Assembly (NCBI GenBank): GCA_922989275.2
Contig: OV277858.1
Location: 102,720,794-102,784,793 of the forward strand
Source: Gari tellinella
Lineage: Eukaryota > Mollusca > Bivalvia > Cardiida > Psammobiidae
Direction: 5' to 3'
Length of the DNA stretch: 64,000 nucleotides
A program made the translations under genes and the position numbers. The notes under the pieces were generated by a model. That model did not search any database, had not been told where the DNA came from, and was given only the letters and a program-made list of their open reading frames with translations. Shown here in pieces: positions 20,212-29,399 of this stretch; within the stretch, counting starts at the first letter, position 1, and each line of letters begins with the position of its first letter.

Positions 20212-20997
20212 TTACGGCAAGTTAAGGAAAGTACATACATTTATGTACAGGATCAAATATGACATAATATTAGGAGGATTTAAAAAATATAGGAATATTC
20301 TAAAAATTATAGGAACATAATTATATAGAAAACGGCCAACAGGCTGGGTTCTCTAAAGACAGGTGACTGCTAATTGAAAGAGACTTCTGCTTTACTTTTG
20401 TCCTTCAATAAGTTGCAACATGTATAAAAGACTGATGTTCTCTTAAAATGGCAGCTTAACGACATTAGTTTCACTATATTTAACTCTTTCTGCAACACTA
20501 AGAAACTCTTGTGGGTTAATAGGTTCCCTTGTAGATCCTCTTAGAAACCAAAACATAAACCAGTCTGCTTAGAACTCCGGGTAGTTTAATAAAACTGCTT
20601 CAAATTAGCAAACAGTGTAGACCCTGATCAGAGGGCTCCTATAGGAGCCCTCTGATCTGGGTCTACACTGTTTGCAAAAGTAATGAGTATATTCTAAACA
20701 GGTCCACGGTGTTGAAAGTCAGTTAATATATTCAACCCTTATCATGCCTTATTGTCTGCTTTGAAATTGTAAATTAAGATCTACCGTATGCACTTTTAGA
20801 AACTTAAAGGTCAAACAGTTAAGCTCCAGATCAATAGCCATGTTCAGCAGTATTTGATATGAATCCAAATTGTTTGTAAATACCAATCTAGTTACGAATA
20901 GCACAATTTTTTCTCACACTTTTTGTCACTTTTTTATAACGACACGAGTGAACACATACTGTGATTCAATATGCATGTATAATTTCAAAAAGGATAT
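20212..20997 (-). other. U12-type (minor spliceosome) intron of Cav1
   Basis: Read on the minus strand, the exon ends TGGAA and the intron begins ATATCCTTTT (from 20997), a perfect U12 5' splice site. Near the 3' end, TTCCTTAAC (20229-20221) is a perfect U12 branch-point sequence 10-12 nt from the junction. AT-AC introns are known in animal voltage-gated Na+ and Ca2+ channel genes, consistent with this position. The 3' end reads GCCGTAAG/CCATTT: keeping frame requires the intron to end in AA (AT-AA), or to run TA-AG. A D2 MITE lies inside. Confidence 0.85.
20480..20726 (+). mobile_element. Family D2 MITE inside the Cav1 U12 intron
   Basis: It runs from TTAACTCTTTCTGCAACACT to GTTGAAAGTCAGTTAA. 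The hairpin is perfect (ACAGTGTAGACCCTGATCAG, tip GGCTCCTATAGGAGCC). It accounts for about a third of the intron and lies over 250 bp from both splice sites. Confidence 0.9.
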
Positions 20998-21352
20998 TTC
21001 CATTCAACAACTTGTATACACAGTTTTCGTATAGGATTTTTAAGGTTGAGACAGAGCAGTGCACGCTGAGGGCGCACATTTTGATTTTGTAGCTTCCTGT
21101 TTTGTCTTTTGCGTGTCATGTTTGCGGCTCCTTGTGCCGCTGCTATAGCAGCACTCCACCCAGGACTGAGGGGTTTGGCATCAGTCGGATTATTTTGGGT
21201 TGGAAACCCAGCTCCTCCAGGCTGGGTCGCCCTTGGGCCGGGACCGGGGCCAAGACGCTGACCCCCGGGTTCCGGCGGCTTTGTAGCTGTTGACTGTTGT
21301 GGACTGTTGGAAGGCGAGGTTGGGCTCTTGTGATCCCGCTCATAGTTCTCCG
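20998..21352 (-). CDS. Cav1: CaV1 calcium channel alpha-1, N-terminal cytoplasmic exon
   Basis: This 355-bp exon (117 complete codons plus split codons at each end) encodes the cytoplasmic N-terminus up to segment IS1. After a Pro/Gly/Ser-rich stretch, [10 protein letters not shown] has the W-x3-I spacing of the NSCaTE calmodulin-binding motif (W at 21156-21158), but Q replaces the usual R. A basic linker (TRKRQNRK) follows, then [20 protein letters not shown] and EWK, nearly the same as the vertebrate CaV1 pre-IS1 block. The acceptor TTTCTTGTTTCTTTCAG is strong and canonical; the donor is the U12 site. It is a much GC-richer island (middle about 60%) in AT-rich DNA. The start codon must lie in an upstream exon, not identified. 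Confidence 0.93.
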
Positions 21353-21451
21353 CTGAAAGAAACAAGAAACACAATATAAGTTAACCTTTCGATTGAAATG
21401 TTGGATTTGAGTTAGTTAACTCCCTCTTATATGCAGCCCTGTATAGCTGTC

Positions 21452-21695
21452 ATCATTACACCATAAATACACCTTTTATGCCTTTAATTAATTCCTTGAC
21501 TGAAGAAAATAGTTCCATTTTCATTAAGTCCTGAATATGTACAATTGGATTTTTTCTATATATGGATATCCTAGCAGATAATAGCTTGAAAGTAAAGCAG
21601 AATACGCCTTAAGGCGCATTCTGCTTTACTTTCAACCTGCTGTAAGTGGTCTCCCATCTTCAAAACTAGAAACAACCTATGGAGGAATGGGTTAA
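21452..21695 (-). mobile_element. Family A MITE 100 bp upstream of the Cav1 exon acceptor
   Basis: The left TTAA is decayed and the right is intact. Hairpin tip is CGCCTTAAGGCG. The element sits in the intron just upstream (transcription sense) of the N-terminal exon's splice acceptor. Confidence 0.85.
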
Positions 21696-22004
21696 ATATA
21701 ACTTATAAATAATCCTTGTCATTTTGATTAAAATTTATAAAAATCACAAGACAATATATGTAACTACAGCTTAACAGGTTTACCCAATGAAACATCTATT
21801 TCCACAGCATTCCTTTATGACATTAGATGGAACAAGCTAGGTATTACCATGGGAACCAATCCAGACTAAACAATATTTACACCTCATTGGACTTGTATGG
21901 TGTTCTTGTGTCATTTACTTTGCTATATACATATATGGAATTAAATAGTCAAACCCCTCTTGTGACCTAATACTCAAAATACATATAAACCTAATCACTG
22001 TTCT
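21696..22004. other. Unassigned stretch ending in a duplicated segment
   Basis: The last about 45 bp (CTCAAAATACATATAAACCT through ACTGTTC) recur at 22272-22307 on the other side of the next MITE. The remainder is featureless. Confidence 0.55.
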
Positions 22005-22257
22005 TTAACCCATTACCCCATAGCCTGTTTCAAGTTTTGAAGTTAGGTGACCACTTAAAGCAGGTTGAAAGTCCCATTTTACTTCCAGCCTGCTTATTGA
22101 AAGCTACCATCTGTAGGGATATAGAAGATATTTCTTATGCTATTCTGATATTTCTTATGCTGCATATCTCATGACTGTATAAAGTAGAACTATTTTCTTC
22201 AGTGAAGGAATAAATCAAAGGTGTAAAAAGGTGCATCTATGGGGGGGAAAGGGTTAA
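22005..22257 (+). mobile_element. Family A MITE, plus, shortened hairpin
   Basis: TTAA at both ends. The hairpin is reduced to GGTTGAAAGTCCCATTTTAC, and a short internal repeat (GATATTTCTTATGCT) is tandemly duplicated. The right end is the A2 type. Confidence 0.87.
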
Positions 22258-22307
22258 ACCCTTTCATGACCATGATGCTCAAAATAATATAACCTAATCA
22301 CTGTTCA

Positions 22308-22716
22308 TTAACCCTTTCCCCCATAGAAGCGACTTTTAGCGTATTTAATTTACTCCTCCGCTGAAGAAAATAGTTCCAGTTTATACCCTCATAAACAATT
22401 ATCATAACAAATATTTCTATATAGCCTAGCAGATGATAGTTTAAAACAGGCTGAAAGTAAAGCAGAATGTGCCTTAAGGCTTAACAATATCAATTTCTCG
22501 GTAGCCTAATAGAAGCAACATCAAACAGCATAGAATCATAGTCTCTTTGAAGAAGGCAAGCACATATATATATAAGAGATATTCCCTATTGTCACTTTTG
22601 TGGTATATACAATGTTCATGATGTTTAATGATACATGTTCATGTATAAATCTGAACTACTTGAAGAATAAACTGCATGAAAGGGCTGAAAGCCGCTTCTA
22701 TGGGGGAAAGGGTTAA
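22308..22716. mobile_element. Double-ended A2 inverted structure
   Basis: The left side is an A2 minus copy up to the hairpin apex (GTGCCTTAAGGC, about 22480). After about 130 bp of other sequence, the right side (22617-22716) is the same A2 arm in inverse orientation, ending TATGGGGGAAAGGGTTAA. Two opposite half copies bound an unrelated centre. Confidence 0.75.
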
Positions 22717-23041
22717 ACAGTAAGACTGATAACTAATTGTTCTTCGACTGTATATCTGGACTAATTGAGCTGTTGTGTATATAGCAAAAACTTCTTCAAA
22801 TAATAAAACCAAAGTAATAGACAGATATGCCAAGTAATTCCATCACTATTGTAACATGTACATGGTATTGTAAGATTTTTAAATGTCAATATTTCTGTAA
22901 CAATCAATATTCCGACTGTAGAACATACACTTTATCCATCAAACATCAGGTGTTCACAGATAATGGGTAATAATCTTCGTTAGACGCTGGAAAATAAGGT
23001 CCCTTGTTAATACTAAACAAATCAGGGATTTCATTACATAT
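22717..23041. other. Unassigned stretch
   Basis: AT-rich sequence with no recognisable gene or repeat end. Confidence 0.5.
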
Positions 23042-23543
23042 TTAACCCTTTATTCCATAGCTTCTTTCTAGTTTTGAAGACATTCAGGAGACTAGTAGTG
23101 TACTTATAGCAGGTTCATTGTAAGGCAGAATGCTCCTAATTAAACCTTTTATCACATAGCCAGTTTCTAGTTTTGAAAATAGATGACTACTTAAAGCAGG
23201 TTGAATGTAAAGCAGAATGCGCCTTAAGGCACATTCTGCTTTACTTTCAGCCTGCTTTAAGCAACCACCTGCTAGAATAAAGAAAATATTCCTTATGATA
23301 CATATTCATGACTGTATAAATTGGAACTATTTTCTTCAGTGGAGGAATGAACCAAATGCGCTAAAAGGCGCTTCTATGGGGGAATTAAAGGGTCAAGGCG
23401 CATTCTGCCTGTTTAAATCATCAATCTACTAGGATATAGAAATCATTTCTTATGATACATATTCACAACTGTATAGAACTATTTTGTTCAGTGGAAGAAT
23501 AAATCAAAGGCGTTAAAAGGCGTATTTATGGGGAATGGGTTGA
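23042..23543 (+). mobile_element. Family A host copy split by a nested A2
   Basis: The left half (23042-23139) ends in the hairpin arm AAGGCAGAATGCTCC. The right half resumes at 23397 with GGCGCATTCTGCC and runs to GGGAATGGGTTGA. Both halves are present, so this is a clear nested insertion at the hairpin apex. Confidence 0.9.
23140..23398 (+). mobile_element. Family A2 copy nested at the A hairpin apex
   Basis: It starts TTAAACCTTTTATCACATAG and ends CTATGGGGGAATTAAAGGG then TCAA (a decayed TTAA). It carries its own intact hairpin (tip GCGCCTTAAGGCAC). Confidence 0.9.
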
Positions 23544-23607
23544 AGCAAGCTAAAAGTGAAACAGAAAGCTTCTAAATGAGCTTTCTGCTTTACTTTCAGT
23601 CTGCTTT
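23543..23607. repeat. C-type hairpin cassette without ends
   Basis: AAGCAAGCTAAAAGTGAAAC faces TTTACTTTCAGTCTGCTT around AGAAAGCTTCTAAATGAGCTT. It resembles the family C hairpin, but no terminal repeats are visible. Confidence 0.7.
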
Positions 23608-23690
23608 TTATTAAAACATTTAAACCATTCGTCTGAAAACAGACCATGGTGATCAGGATTTACACAAGTTGTATTGTAATGGTGGGCAGT

Positions 23691-24815
23691 TTAATAACCC
23701 GTAACTCCAAAGATATGTTTTTTTTTGTTTTTAATTTATTCCTCCACTAAAGAAAATAGTTCAACTGAGTGACTTTATGAAGTCATGTTTATGGATTATA
23801 AGAAACATTTTCTTTTTTCTAGCACTATAGCTTAAAGCATGCTGAAGTAGCATTTTGCTTACTTTCAACCTGCTTTAAGTGGCCACATATATATTCAAAA
23901 CTAGCAGGGGCGTAGCTAGACCAAATAGGAAGTGTACGCAGCCCTATACTAGGGGGGTCCGGGGGCATGCTCCCCCGGGAAAATTTCATTCCTAGATGGT
24001 CTCTGGTGCGTTCTGAGGGCGTTTCCCGCATTCAAAACAGGTGATAAAAGAACATAAATCTATGCAAAAATTGAATAAAAAAATAAACGACATTGACGAC
24101 AAAATCATCAGGAACGTAGGCCTATATAGATCTAATGTACGTTCCTTAAATCATGGATGTTCATTTCAAACCGACAATCAGTAACATTCAGATCTGCAAC
24201 AGAACCATTTGCATTTACGATCCATTTTGAGAACATGATAACGCAGGCCCGTAGGAACTGCGATTGAGGGGACACACGTCGACGTCAGGGGCAAAGCTAA
24301 TTCAAATGGTGAACGTACTCTTACTGGGAATGCGGAATGCTCCTCCGGAAAAATATGGGCTTTGGTGAATTCTGAGGACTTTTCAAGCAATCAAAATGAG
24401 TTAAACAGGAAAATACCAACATCATTTTAAATCTATATGTAAAATTCGACTCCCAATAACATAATTCTTACCCCCTCTGATTGGTTTAAACACTCTTACT
24501 CTGGAGGGGTCCGGGGGCATGCTCCCCCGGGAAATTTTTAATCCTAGATGGTCTGTGGTGCGTTCTGAGGGCGTTTCCCGCATTCAAAGACTATGTAAAA
24601 ATTTGACTAAAAATAACAAATTATTGATTCTAGGATAATGTTTTTTTTTCTGACAGCTTGTCTTCCAGCCTTTGATCTCTATCCCCTGCCCCCCTACGAT
24701 TTTTATTGCATTTTTGGACTTTTCAATTTTTCTTTTTTTGAGGACAATGTGTACGCAGTTGCGTTTTTTGCGTACAGGTAGCTACGCGCCTGACTAGAAA
24801 CAGGCTAAAGGTTAC
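23691..24815 (-). mobile_element. Family A host copy split by an 888-bp element
   Basis: The left part (23691-23904) has degraded ends and an eroded hairpin. The right part resumes ACTAGAAACAGGC at 24793. The intruder was inserted at CAAAACTAGAAACAGG. Confidence 0.83.
23905..24792. mobile_element. 888-bp element with CAGGGGCGTAGCTA ends and ACTAG duplication
   Basis: Ends CAGGGGCGTAGCTAGACC and GGTAGCTACGCGCCTG are inverted repeats. A 5-bp target duplication ACTAG (23900-23904, 24793-24797) is proven by the interrupted MITE. The interior has three direct repeats of about 185-370-bp spacing around GGGGTCCGGGGGCATGCTCC (about 23946, 24505, and a degraded one near 24330). ORFs here are by-products; no transposase is seen. 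Confidence 0.85.
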
Positions 24816-24963
24816 TGGTAGTCTAAGGACTAATATTTCTGCCATAATATTAGGTGTGTAAACGACTCTTAGAGATTTCAATCAAACCTCTTGCACAAGG
24901 ATATTAGGACTGCTAATGATAATCTAGTGCCTGCACACAATCTTCTGAAGGACTCTCTCTTTA

Positions 24964-25050
24964 TTCTTGCAAAATCGTCTGAAAATCAAAGTCATTTTCA
25001 CCAGCTTCTATTTCCATTGCCTTCATTTTTTTCTCCCTTTGGGCTCTTAA
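24964..25050 (-). CDS. Possible terminal exon, unidentified protein
   Basis: On the minus strand an open frame reads LRAQREKKMKAMEIEAGEND then FDFQTILQE and a TAA stop. The composition, a charged helix followed by an acidic tail, is typical of a real C-terminus, and AATAAA overlaps the stop. The acceptor would be near TGTTAAGAG but lacks a good pyrimidine tract. It lies on the Cav1 strand but cannot be an internal Cav1 exon because of the stop. I do not recognise the protein, and chance remains possible at this length. Confidence 0.25.
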
Positions 25051-25211
25051 CACATTTTTAATTTTTTTGTAAAAAATACAGTCATACTCCAATTATTACC
25101 ATCAACAGAACATGAATAATCAGATTTCAAAAATGTTGGCTGCTAAATGATAAACAATACAATTTAAACATAAAGTTCATAACTTTTTGAAATTTTACTT
25201 TTTTGTATATA

Positions 25212-25417
25212 CAGTAAAACCTCGCTATTACGACCACTAAATTATGTTAATTATTAGGGTGTTTACTATAGGTGACCGCTTAAAGCAAGGTGACAGTGAA
25301 ACAGAAAGCTCCTATAGGAGCTTTCTGTTTCACTGTAACCTTGCTTTAAGCTGTCACCTGTCTATCATACAATCAATTAGCCTTCGTTTTAGTGGTCGTA
25401 ATAGCGAGGTTTTACTG
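25212..25417. mobile_element. Family C MITE (TA sites), best copy
   Basis: Ends CAGTAAAACCTCGCTATTAC and GTAATAGCGAGGTTTTACTG are perfect inverted repeats between TA dinucleotides. The hairpin core is CTTAAAGCAAGGTGACAGTG with tip AGCTCCTATAGGAGCT. TA target sites and CAGT ends indicate a Tc1/mariner/pogo-type non-autonomous element. Confidence 0.93.
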
Positions 25418-25484
25418 TATTACTGAATTTACTGTAATTTCGCACAAAGATTATTTCAAGACTTACAATGCTTCAACTTTAAAT

Positions 25485-25678
25485 CAGGGCTCCAGATAAA
25501 AGGGAGGTAACTGAACAAAGCCAACATTTTTTCACTCATTTCAGTACCAAGTCCTATGGTGCAACTACTCATTAGAATCGTCTCAAAGAGACTATTCTAA
25601 TGAGTAGTGACACCATAGGGTTTATTGCAGAAATAGAGATTTTAGTTTTTTAAAATACTCCCCTTATATGGAGCCCTG
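25485..25678 (+). mobile_element. Family B MITE
   Basis: Ends are CAGGGCTCCAGATAAA and TTATATGGAGCCCTG. TTAAAT lies on both flanks. The hairpin is near perfect (TCGTCTCAAAGAGACTA). Confidence 0.9.
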
Positions 25679-25897
25679 TTAAATGGTCACTTAAACACTG
25701 GCTTGACTGTACATTTTGCTAGCTTAAGCAGATTATGGAATGATTAAAAAGTTCTCTGACTCATTCTATTTGATGATATTGATCAGTTTTAATTTTTTTT
25801 GCCATGGCAAAATATTGTTTGAGATCCTGATCGAGTGATAACTCCCCAGATGTATACGATGGCAGGGCTCCAAAATTATAAGAATGATTAAATTTGA

Positions 25898-26044
25898 GGT
25901 GCATTCTGCTTTACTTTCAACCAACACCTGCTAGAATAAATAAAATATTCCTTATGATACATTTTCATCACTGTATAAATTGAAACCGTTTTCTTCAGCG
26001 GAGGAATAAACGCTAAAAGTCGCTTCCATTGGGGAAAGGGTTAA
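25898..26044 (+). mobile_element. Family A2 right half
   Basis: From the right hairpin arm (GGTGCATTCTGCTTTACTTT) it runs to CTTCCATTGGGGAAAGGGTTAA. Its TTAA coincides with the hairpin-base TTAA of the next A copy. Confidence 0.78.
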
Positions 26045-26417
26045 AGCAGGATGTAATTAAGTAAAGCAGAATGTGTCTTAAGGTGCACTCTGCTAAACTT
26101 TCAACCTGCTTTAACTCTTTCCTCCCTGGACTTCAAAATGGACACTTCCAATTTCCAGATAAATCTAGTCCATTGTTGACTAGTAAGGGTTGTTTTAACA
26201 ATATTTTGCAAAATAACAAACAGTGCAGACCCTGATCAGAGGGCTGCTTAAGCAGCCCTCTGATCTGGGCCTACACTGTTTGCATAGGGCAAGTGTACTC
26301 TATGCAGGTATACTGTTTGTAAATCACGCATATAAGCGTTACTAGGGTTTAAAGGGTTAAGTGGTCACCTATTTTTAAAACTAGAATCAGGCTATGGGGT
26401 AATATTATATGGGTTAA
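26041..26417 (-). mobile_element. Family A hairpin and right end, split by family D
   Basis: The hairpin occupies about 26041-26114 (left end lost) and the right end 26360-26417 (GTGGTCACCTATTTTTAAAA to GGTTAA). A family D element separates them exactly at the basal hairpin TTAA (CTGCTTTAA / TTAAGTGG). Confidence 0.88.
26111..26360 (+). mobile_element. Family D MITE nested in family A
   Basis: It runs from TTAACTCTTTCCTCCCTGGA to TTTAAAGGGTTAA. The host A sequence on both sides proves TTAA duplication. Hairpin tip GGGCTGCTTAAGCAGCCC contains a TTAA at its apex. Confidence 0.94.
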
Positions 26418-26663
26418 CCCTTTCCTCCATAGCCGTAATAATTTGGATCTACACTGGTATGTTGTTTTATTTAAGGTGGACACTAGACACAGATGGATGA
26501 ATCAGTCAGTAAGTTATCTGGGAATATACTGCTGCTATCATACCACTAATGGTTCTAATGCACTTTGTAATGTACCAGTAGCTAGGGTGTGTTGTCATGT
26601 TATACACCTGGAATAACAAACAAAGTCTAAATACAACCCCACTGCACTCTTAACACTTCCTGG

Positions 26664-26912
26664 TTAACCCATTACCCCATAAATACACCTTTTACGCCTT
26701 TAATTATTTCTCCACTGAAGAAAACAGTTCATATTTATACAGTCAAGAATATGTACTATCAGAAATATTTTCTTTATTCTAGCAGATATTAGCTTAAAGC
26801 AGGTTGAAAGTAAAGCAGAATGTGCCTTAAGGCACATTCTGCTTTACTTTTAACCTGCTCTAAGTGGTCACGTATCTTTAATACTAGAAACAGGCTATGG
26901 GGTAAAGGTTAA
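26664..26912 (-). mobile_element. Family A MITE, minus
   Basis: Complete. AACACTTCCTGGTT flanks it on both sides beyond the TTAA (about 26651-26664 and 26911-26924), so a host segment is duplicated around it. Confidence 0.92.
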
Positions 26913-26922
26913 CACTTCCTGG

Positions 26923-27166
26923 TTTACCCTTTCCCTCATAGAAGCACCTTTTAGCATATTTAATCCCCCCCCCAACAAAGAAGAAAATAGTTCCAATATA
27001 CAGACATGAAAATACCAATACCATAAGAAATATTTTCTAAATCCTAGCAGATGCTAGCTTAAAGCAGACTGAAAGTAAAGCAGAATTCATTCTGCTTTAC
27101 TTTCAACCTGCTTTAAGAGGTCACCTGTCTTCAAAACTTGAAACAAGATATGGCGTAAAGGGTTAA
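26923..27166 (-). mobile_element. Family A2 MITE, minus
   Basis: The left end TTTACCCTTTCCCTCATAGA is slightly decayed. A run of 9 C lies inside. The hairpin tip is shortened to AGAATTCATTCT, symmetric on both arms. Confidence 0.88.
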
Positions 27167-27283
27167 GATAAAAGAATTGCTTCTTATGGTACCTTTTCAT
27201 GACTGTATAGAGTGCAACTACTTTCTTCATTGGAGGAATAAATTAAAGGTGTTAAAAAGAGTATCTATGGAGTAATGGGTTAA
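27163..27283 (+). mobile_element. Family A right half
   Basis: From TTAAGATAAAAGAATTGC it runs to GGAGTAATGGGTTAA. It begins at the preceding copy's terminal TTAA, so it is probably the remaining half of a host that copy entered. Confidence 0.75.
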
Positions 27284-27334
27284 GCTGCTATCTGTAATAT
27301 TTATATTTAACCCTATTAATTAATTAATCAGTAT

Positions 27335-27567
27335 TTAACTCTTTGCATGCTATAGCGGCGGATAAAAGTGCCACAGTGATTACCTTTGTAAAGTTTGGAT
27401 CCTGATGAGACGCAGCATAAGCGGCATCTCATCAGGATCCAATCTTTTTGACACTCTGACCCTGTTTTGAAAAGAAATTTTAATTAATTCTATTTTTAGA
27501 ACAGTTGCAGCAGAAACAAGAAATATCTTTAAAAAAGATATTCGGCGGAATGAGTGGTTGAACTAAG
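27335..27567. mobile_element. Family H MITE
   Basis: It starts TTAACTCTTTGCATGCTATA. The hairpin TTGGATCCTGATGAGACGC faces GCATCTCATCAGGATCCAA. The right end (GAATGAGTGGTTGAA) is decayed, so the boundary is approximate. Confidence 0.75.
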
Positions 27568-28048
27568 GCTATATAGATGGGTGTGCAAAATTGAATGAAA
27601 TTGAGGTTTTCAAAAGAATTGTAATATCTTGGATTGAAAAGCAAAAAATAAAAGTATACAATTGAAACAGTAACTTTTATTTAAAATGCAAAACTATCAT
27701 GTACAGAAATGCAAAACAAAACAATAGTTTAACTCATATCCTAGCTACTGGTAGGAGATCCTCACATTAATCTATTGTTCTATATATCAAACTTTTCATT
27801 CATAGAGTTTCTTGAAATAAACTATAGCATACACAAATGTACAGATTCAACAGTCTGCTCTACTTCACTCTTGTAAATAATGATGAAACCACACAATTGT
27901 GTTCAACTCACTTGAGGCCATTTATATTTAATATTGCTTTTAATGTATGGTAAATGTGTACAAATAGTTAACAATTAAAACAAATTGGTAGTAAACAATT
28001 ACAAAACACCTAGCTTCCTCTGTATTTCAGATGTCATCTTAAATTGCA
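27568..28048. other. Unassigned AT-rich stretch
   Basis: No repeat ends or genes recognised. Confidence 0.5.
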
Positions 28049-28119
28049 TCAGCCCCCAGTGTAGTAAACAGTCTGGTCTGTGTCTCTAAATTTTACACTC
28101 ACAGCCATATCTGGGAAAA
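28049..28119 (-). CDS. Possible short terminal exon, unidentified
   Basis: On the minus strand, after an acceptor-like CCAATTACAG, a frame reads FPDMAVSVKFRDTDQTVYYT then GG and a stop. The residues look protein-like, but only about 23 codons are open, and a strong internal donor-like site (GCT/GTGAGT) offers another reading. A family B MITE starts 25 bp upstream of the acceptor. No family is recognised. Confidence 0.18.
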
Positions 28120-28144
28120 CTGTAATTGGACATAGACCAGCCTA

Positions 28145-28335
28145 CAGGGCTCCAGATAAGAGGGAGTAAACTAAACAAATCACATTTATTCACTCATTTC
28201 AGCACCAAACCCTATGGTGTTACCACTCATTTTGATTGTCTCGAAGAGACAATTCAAATGTTTAGTGACACCACAGGGTTTAATGCACAAATAAAGATTC
28301 TAAGTTTTGAAATAATTCCCTTATCTGGAGCCCTG
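28145..28335 (+). mobile_element. Family B MITE
   Basis: Ends CAGGGCTCCAGATAAG and CTTATCTGGAGCCCTG are perfect. Hairpin GATTGTCTCGAAGAGACAATT has matched changes in both arms compared with other copies. Confidence 0.93.
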
Positions 28336-28792
28336 GCCACTATCCAATCAGACTATTCAGTTTCAACAGGTGCTCTCAAGTCTAAATTTCTGATCAAATA
28401 TAATTGGTTGAAATGTGTGGCCAAACAGAAAGTGTGGCTAAATAGAAACCAGACAGCTCCGCCGAAAAAGTCCAGAGGAAAAAATTACCCAGTATGGAAA
28501 TCGTTAAGTACATTTATTGGACAAGGCAGATATGTCATATGAACTATTGCGCATTCTAAGGCGCTTACCATTGTAGAAAGAAATTGAGACCAATATATCA
28601 TTTTTATCTGCTTAAAATTGGTTCTGACACATTAAGAATTTTAGACATCTTGACTTAAAGTGCCAAGCAGATTGGATCCTGATCACATGTAAAGCTAGTC
28701 AGTGTTGGATATTGAGCCTTTTTACAATTGTGTTTCATGGTTGATGGTTCACTATAATTATATAATATACTGCTAAGTAAGTGAGTACTTAA
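28336..28792. other. Unassigned stretch
   Basis: Part of a 138-codon ORF (28126-28542) that starts before the B MITE and crosses it. No motif is recognised; the ORF is probably chance. Confidence 0.45.
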
Positions 28793-28999
28793 GAGCAACT
28801 TCACTTGGAACTATAGTCCGGTGTATAGTCAATCTAAAGTGAGGCCGGCGCATGCGCATTAAGGTCGACAGAAGAACACCGTTTGTCAAGCCAATGAAAA
28901 CTTAGAATGGCTGTCTGCGGGTCAAACCATCGGTGTTCTGTTGGAGCTATAGTCACTATAGATAGACAGGACTATTATAAGTTCCACGTGATTTTGCTC
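28793..28999. mobile_element. Fold-back element with GC-rich core
   Basis: GAGCAACTTCACTTGGAACT at the left and GTTCCACGTGATTTTGCTC at the right are inverted, extending about 45 bp with small gaps. A second inverted pair (AGAACACCG / CGGTGTTCT) lies inside. The core has CpG-rich GGCCGGCGCATGCGC. No ORF, and no clear target duplication. Confidence 0.75.
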
Positions 29000-29068
29000 T
29001 ATGTGTGTATCAACTTGAAAGTCCTCACATTTTCTGGTTTTAATCCCTGTCTCTCATAGAAACGCCTC

Positions 29069-29212
29069 AACAGTAAAACTTCTGTTAGACATCAAGCCAT
29101 ATGACTTGCTAGGATATATCTACAGACCAGTGGATGCTTCATGCGGTATATAAGTCAAGCAGAAAGCTCCTCTAGGAGCCTTCTGCATTACTTTTATGTT
29201 GCATTAAGAAGA
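29069..29212. mobile_element. Family C-related relic
   Basis: It starts CAGTAAAACTTCTGTTAGAC and holds a hairpin AAGCAGAAAGCTCCTCTAGG with its partner. The right end is lost. Confidence 0.65.
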
Positions 29213-29399
29213 TTTGTTTTACATACTGAAAGTCAATGTTCTGTAGAATTGTCGTATAACAAAAAATTTGATTCACTGCAGCCCCTGCGTGAATTTCTTT
29301 AATTATTCTAGAACTATTCCAGAATTAATTTCTTGAATAATATAATTATATTCATGAATGTTTAAATGGTCACTTCTAGAACTGCAATTAATTGGACAA

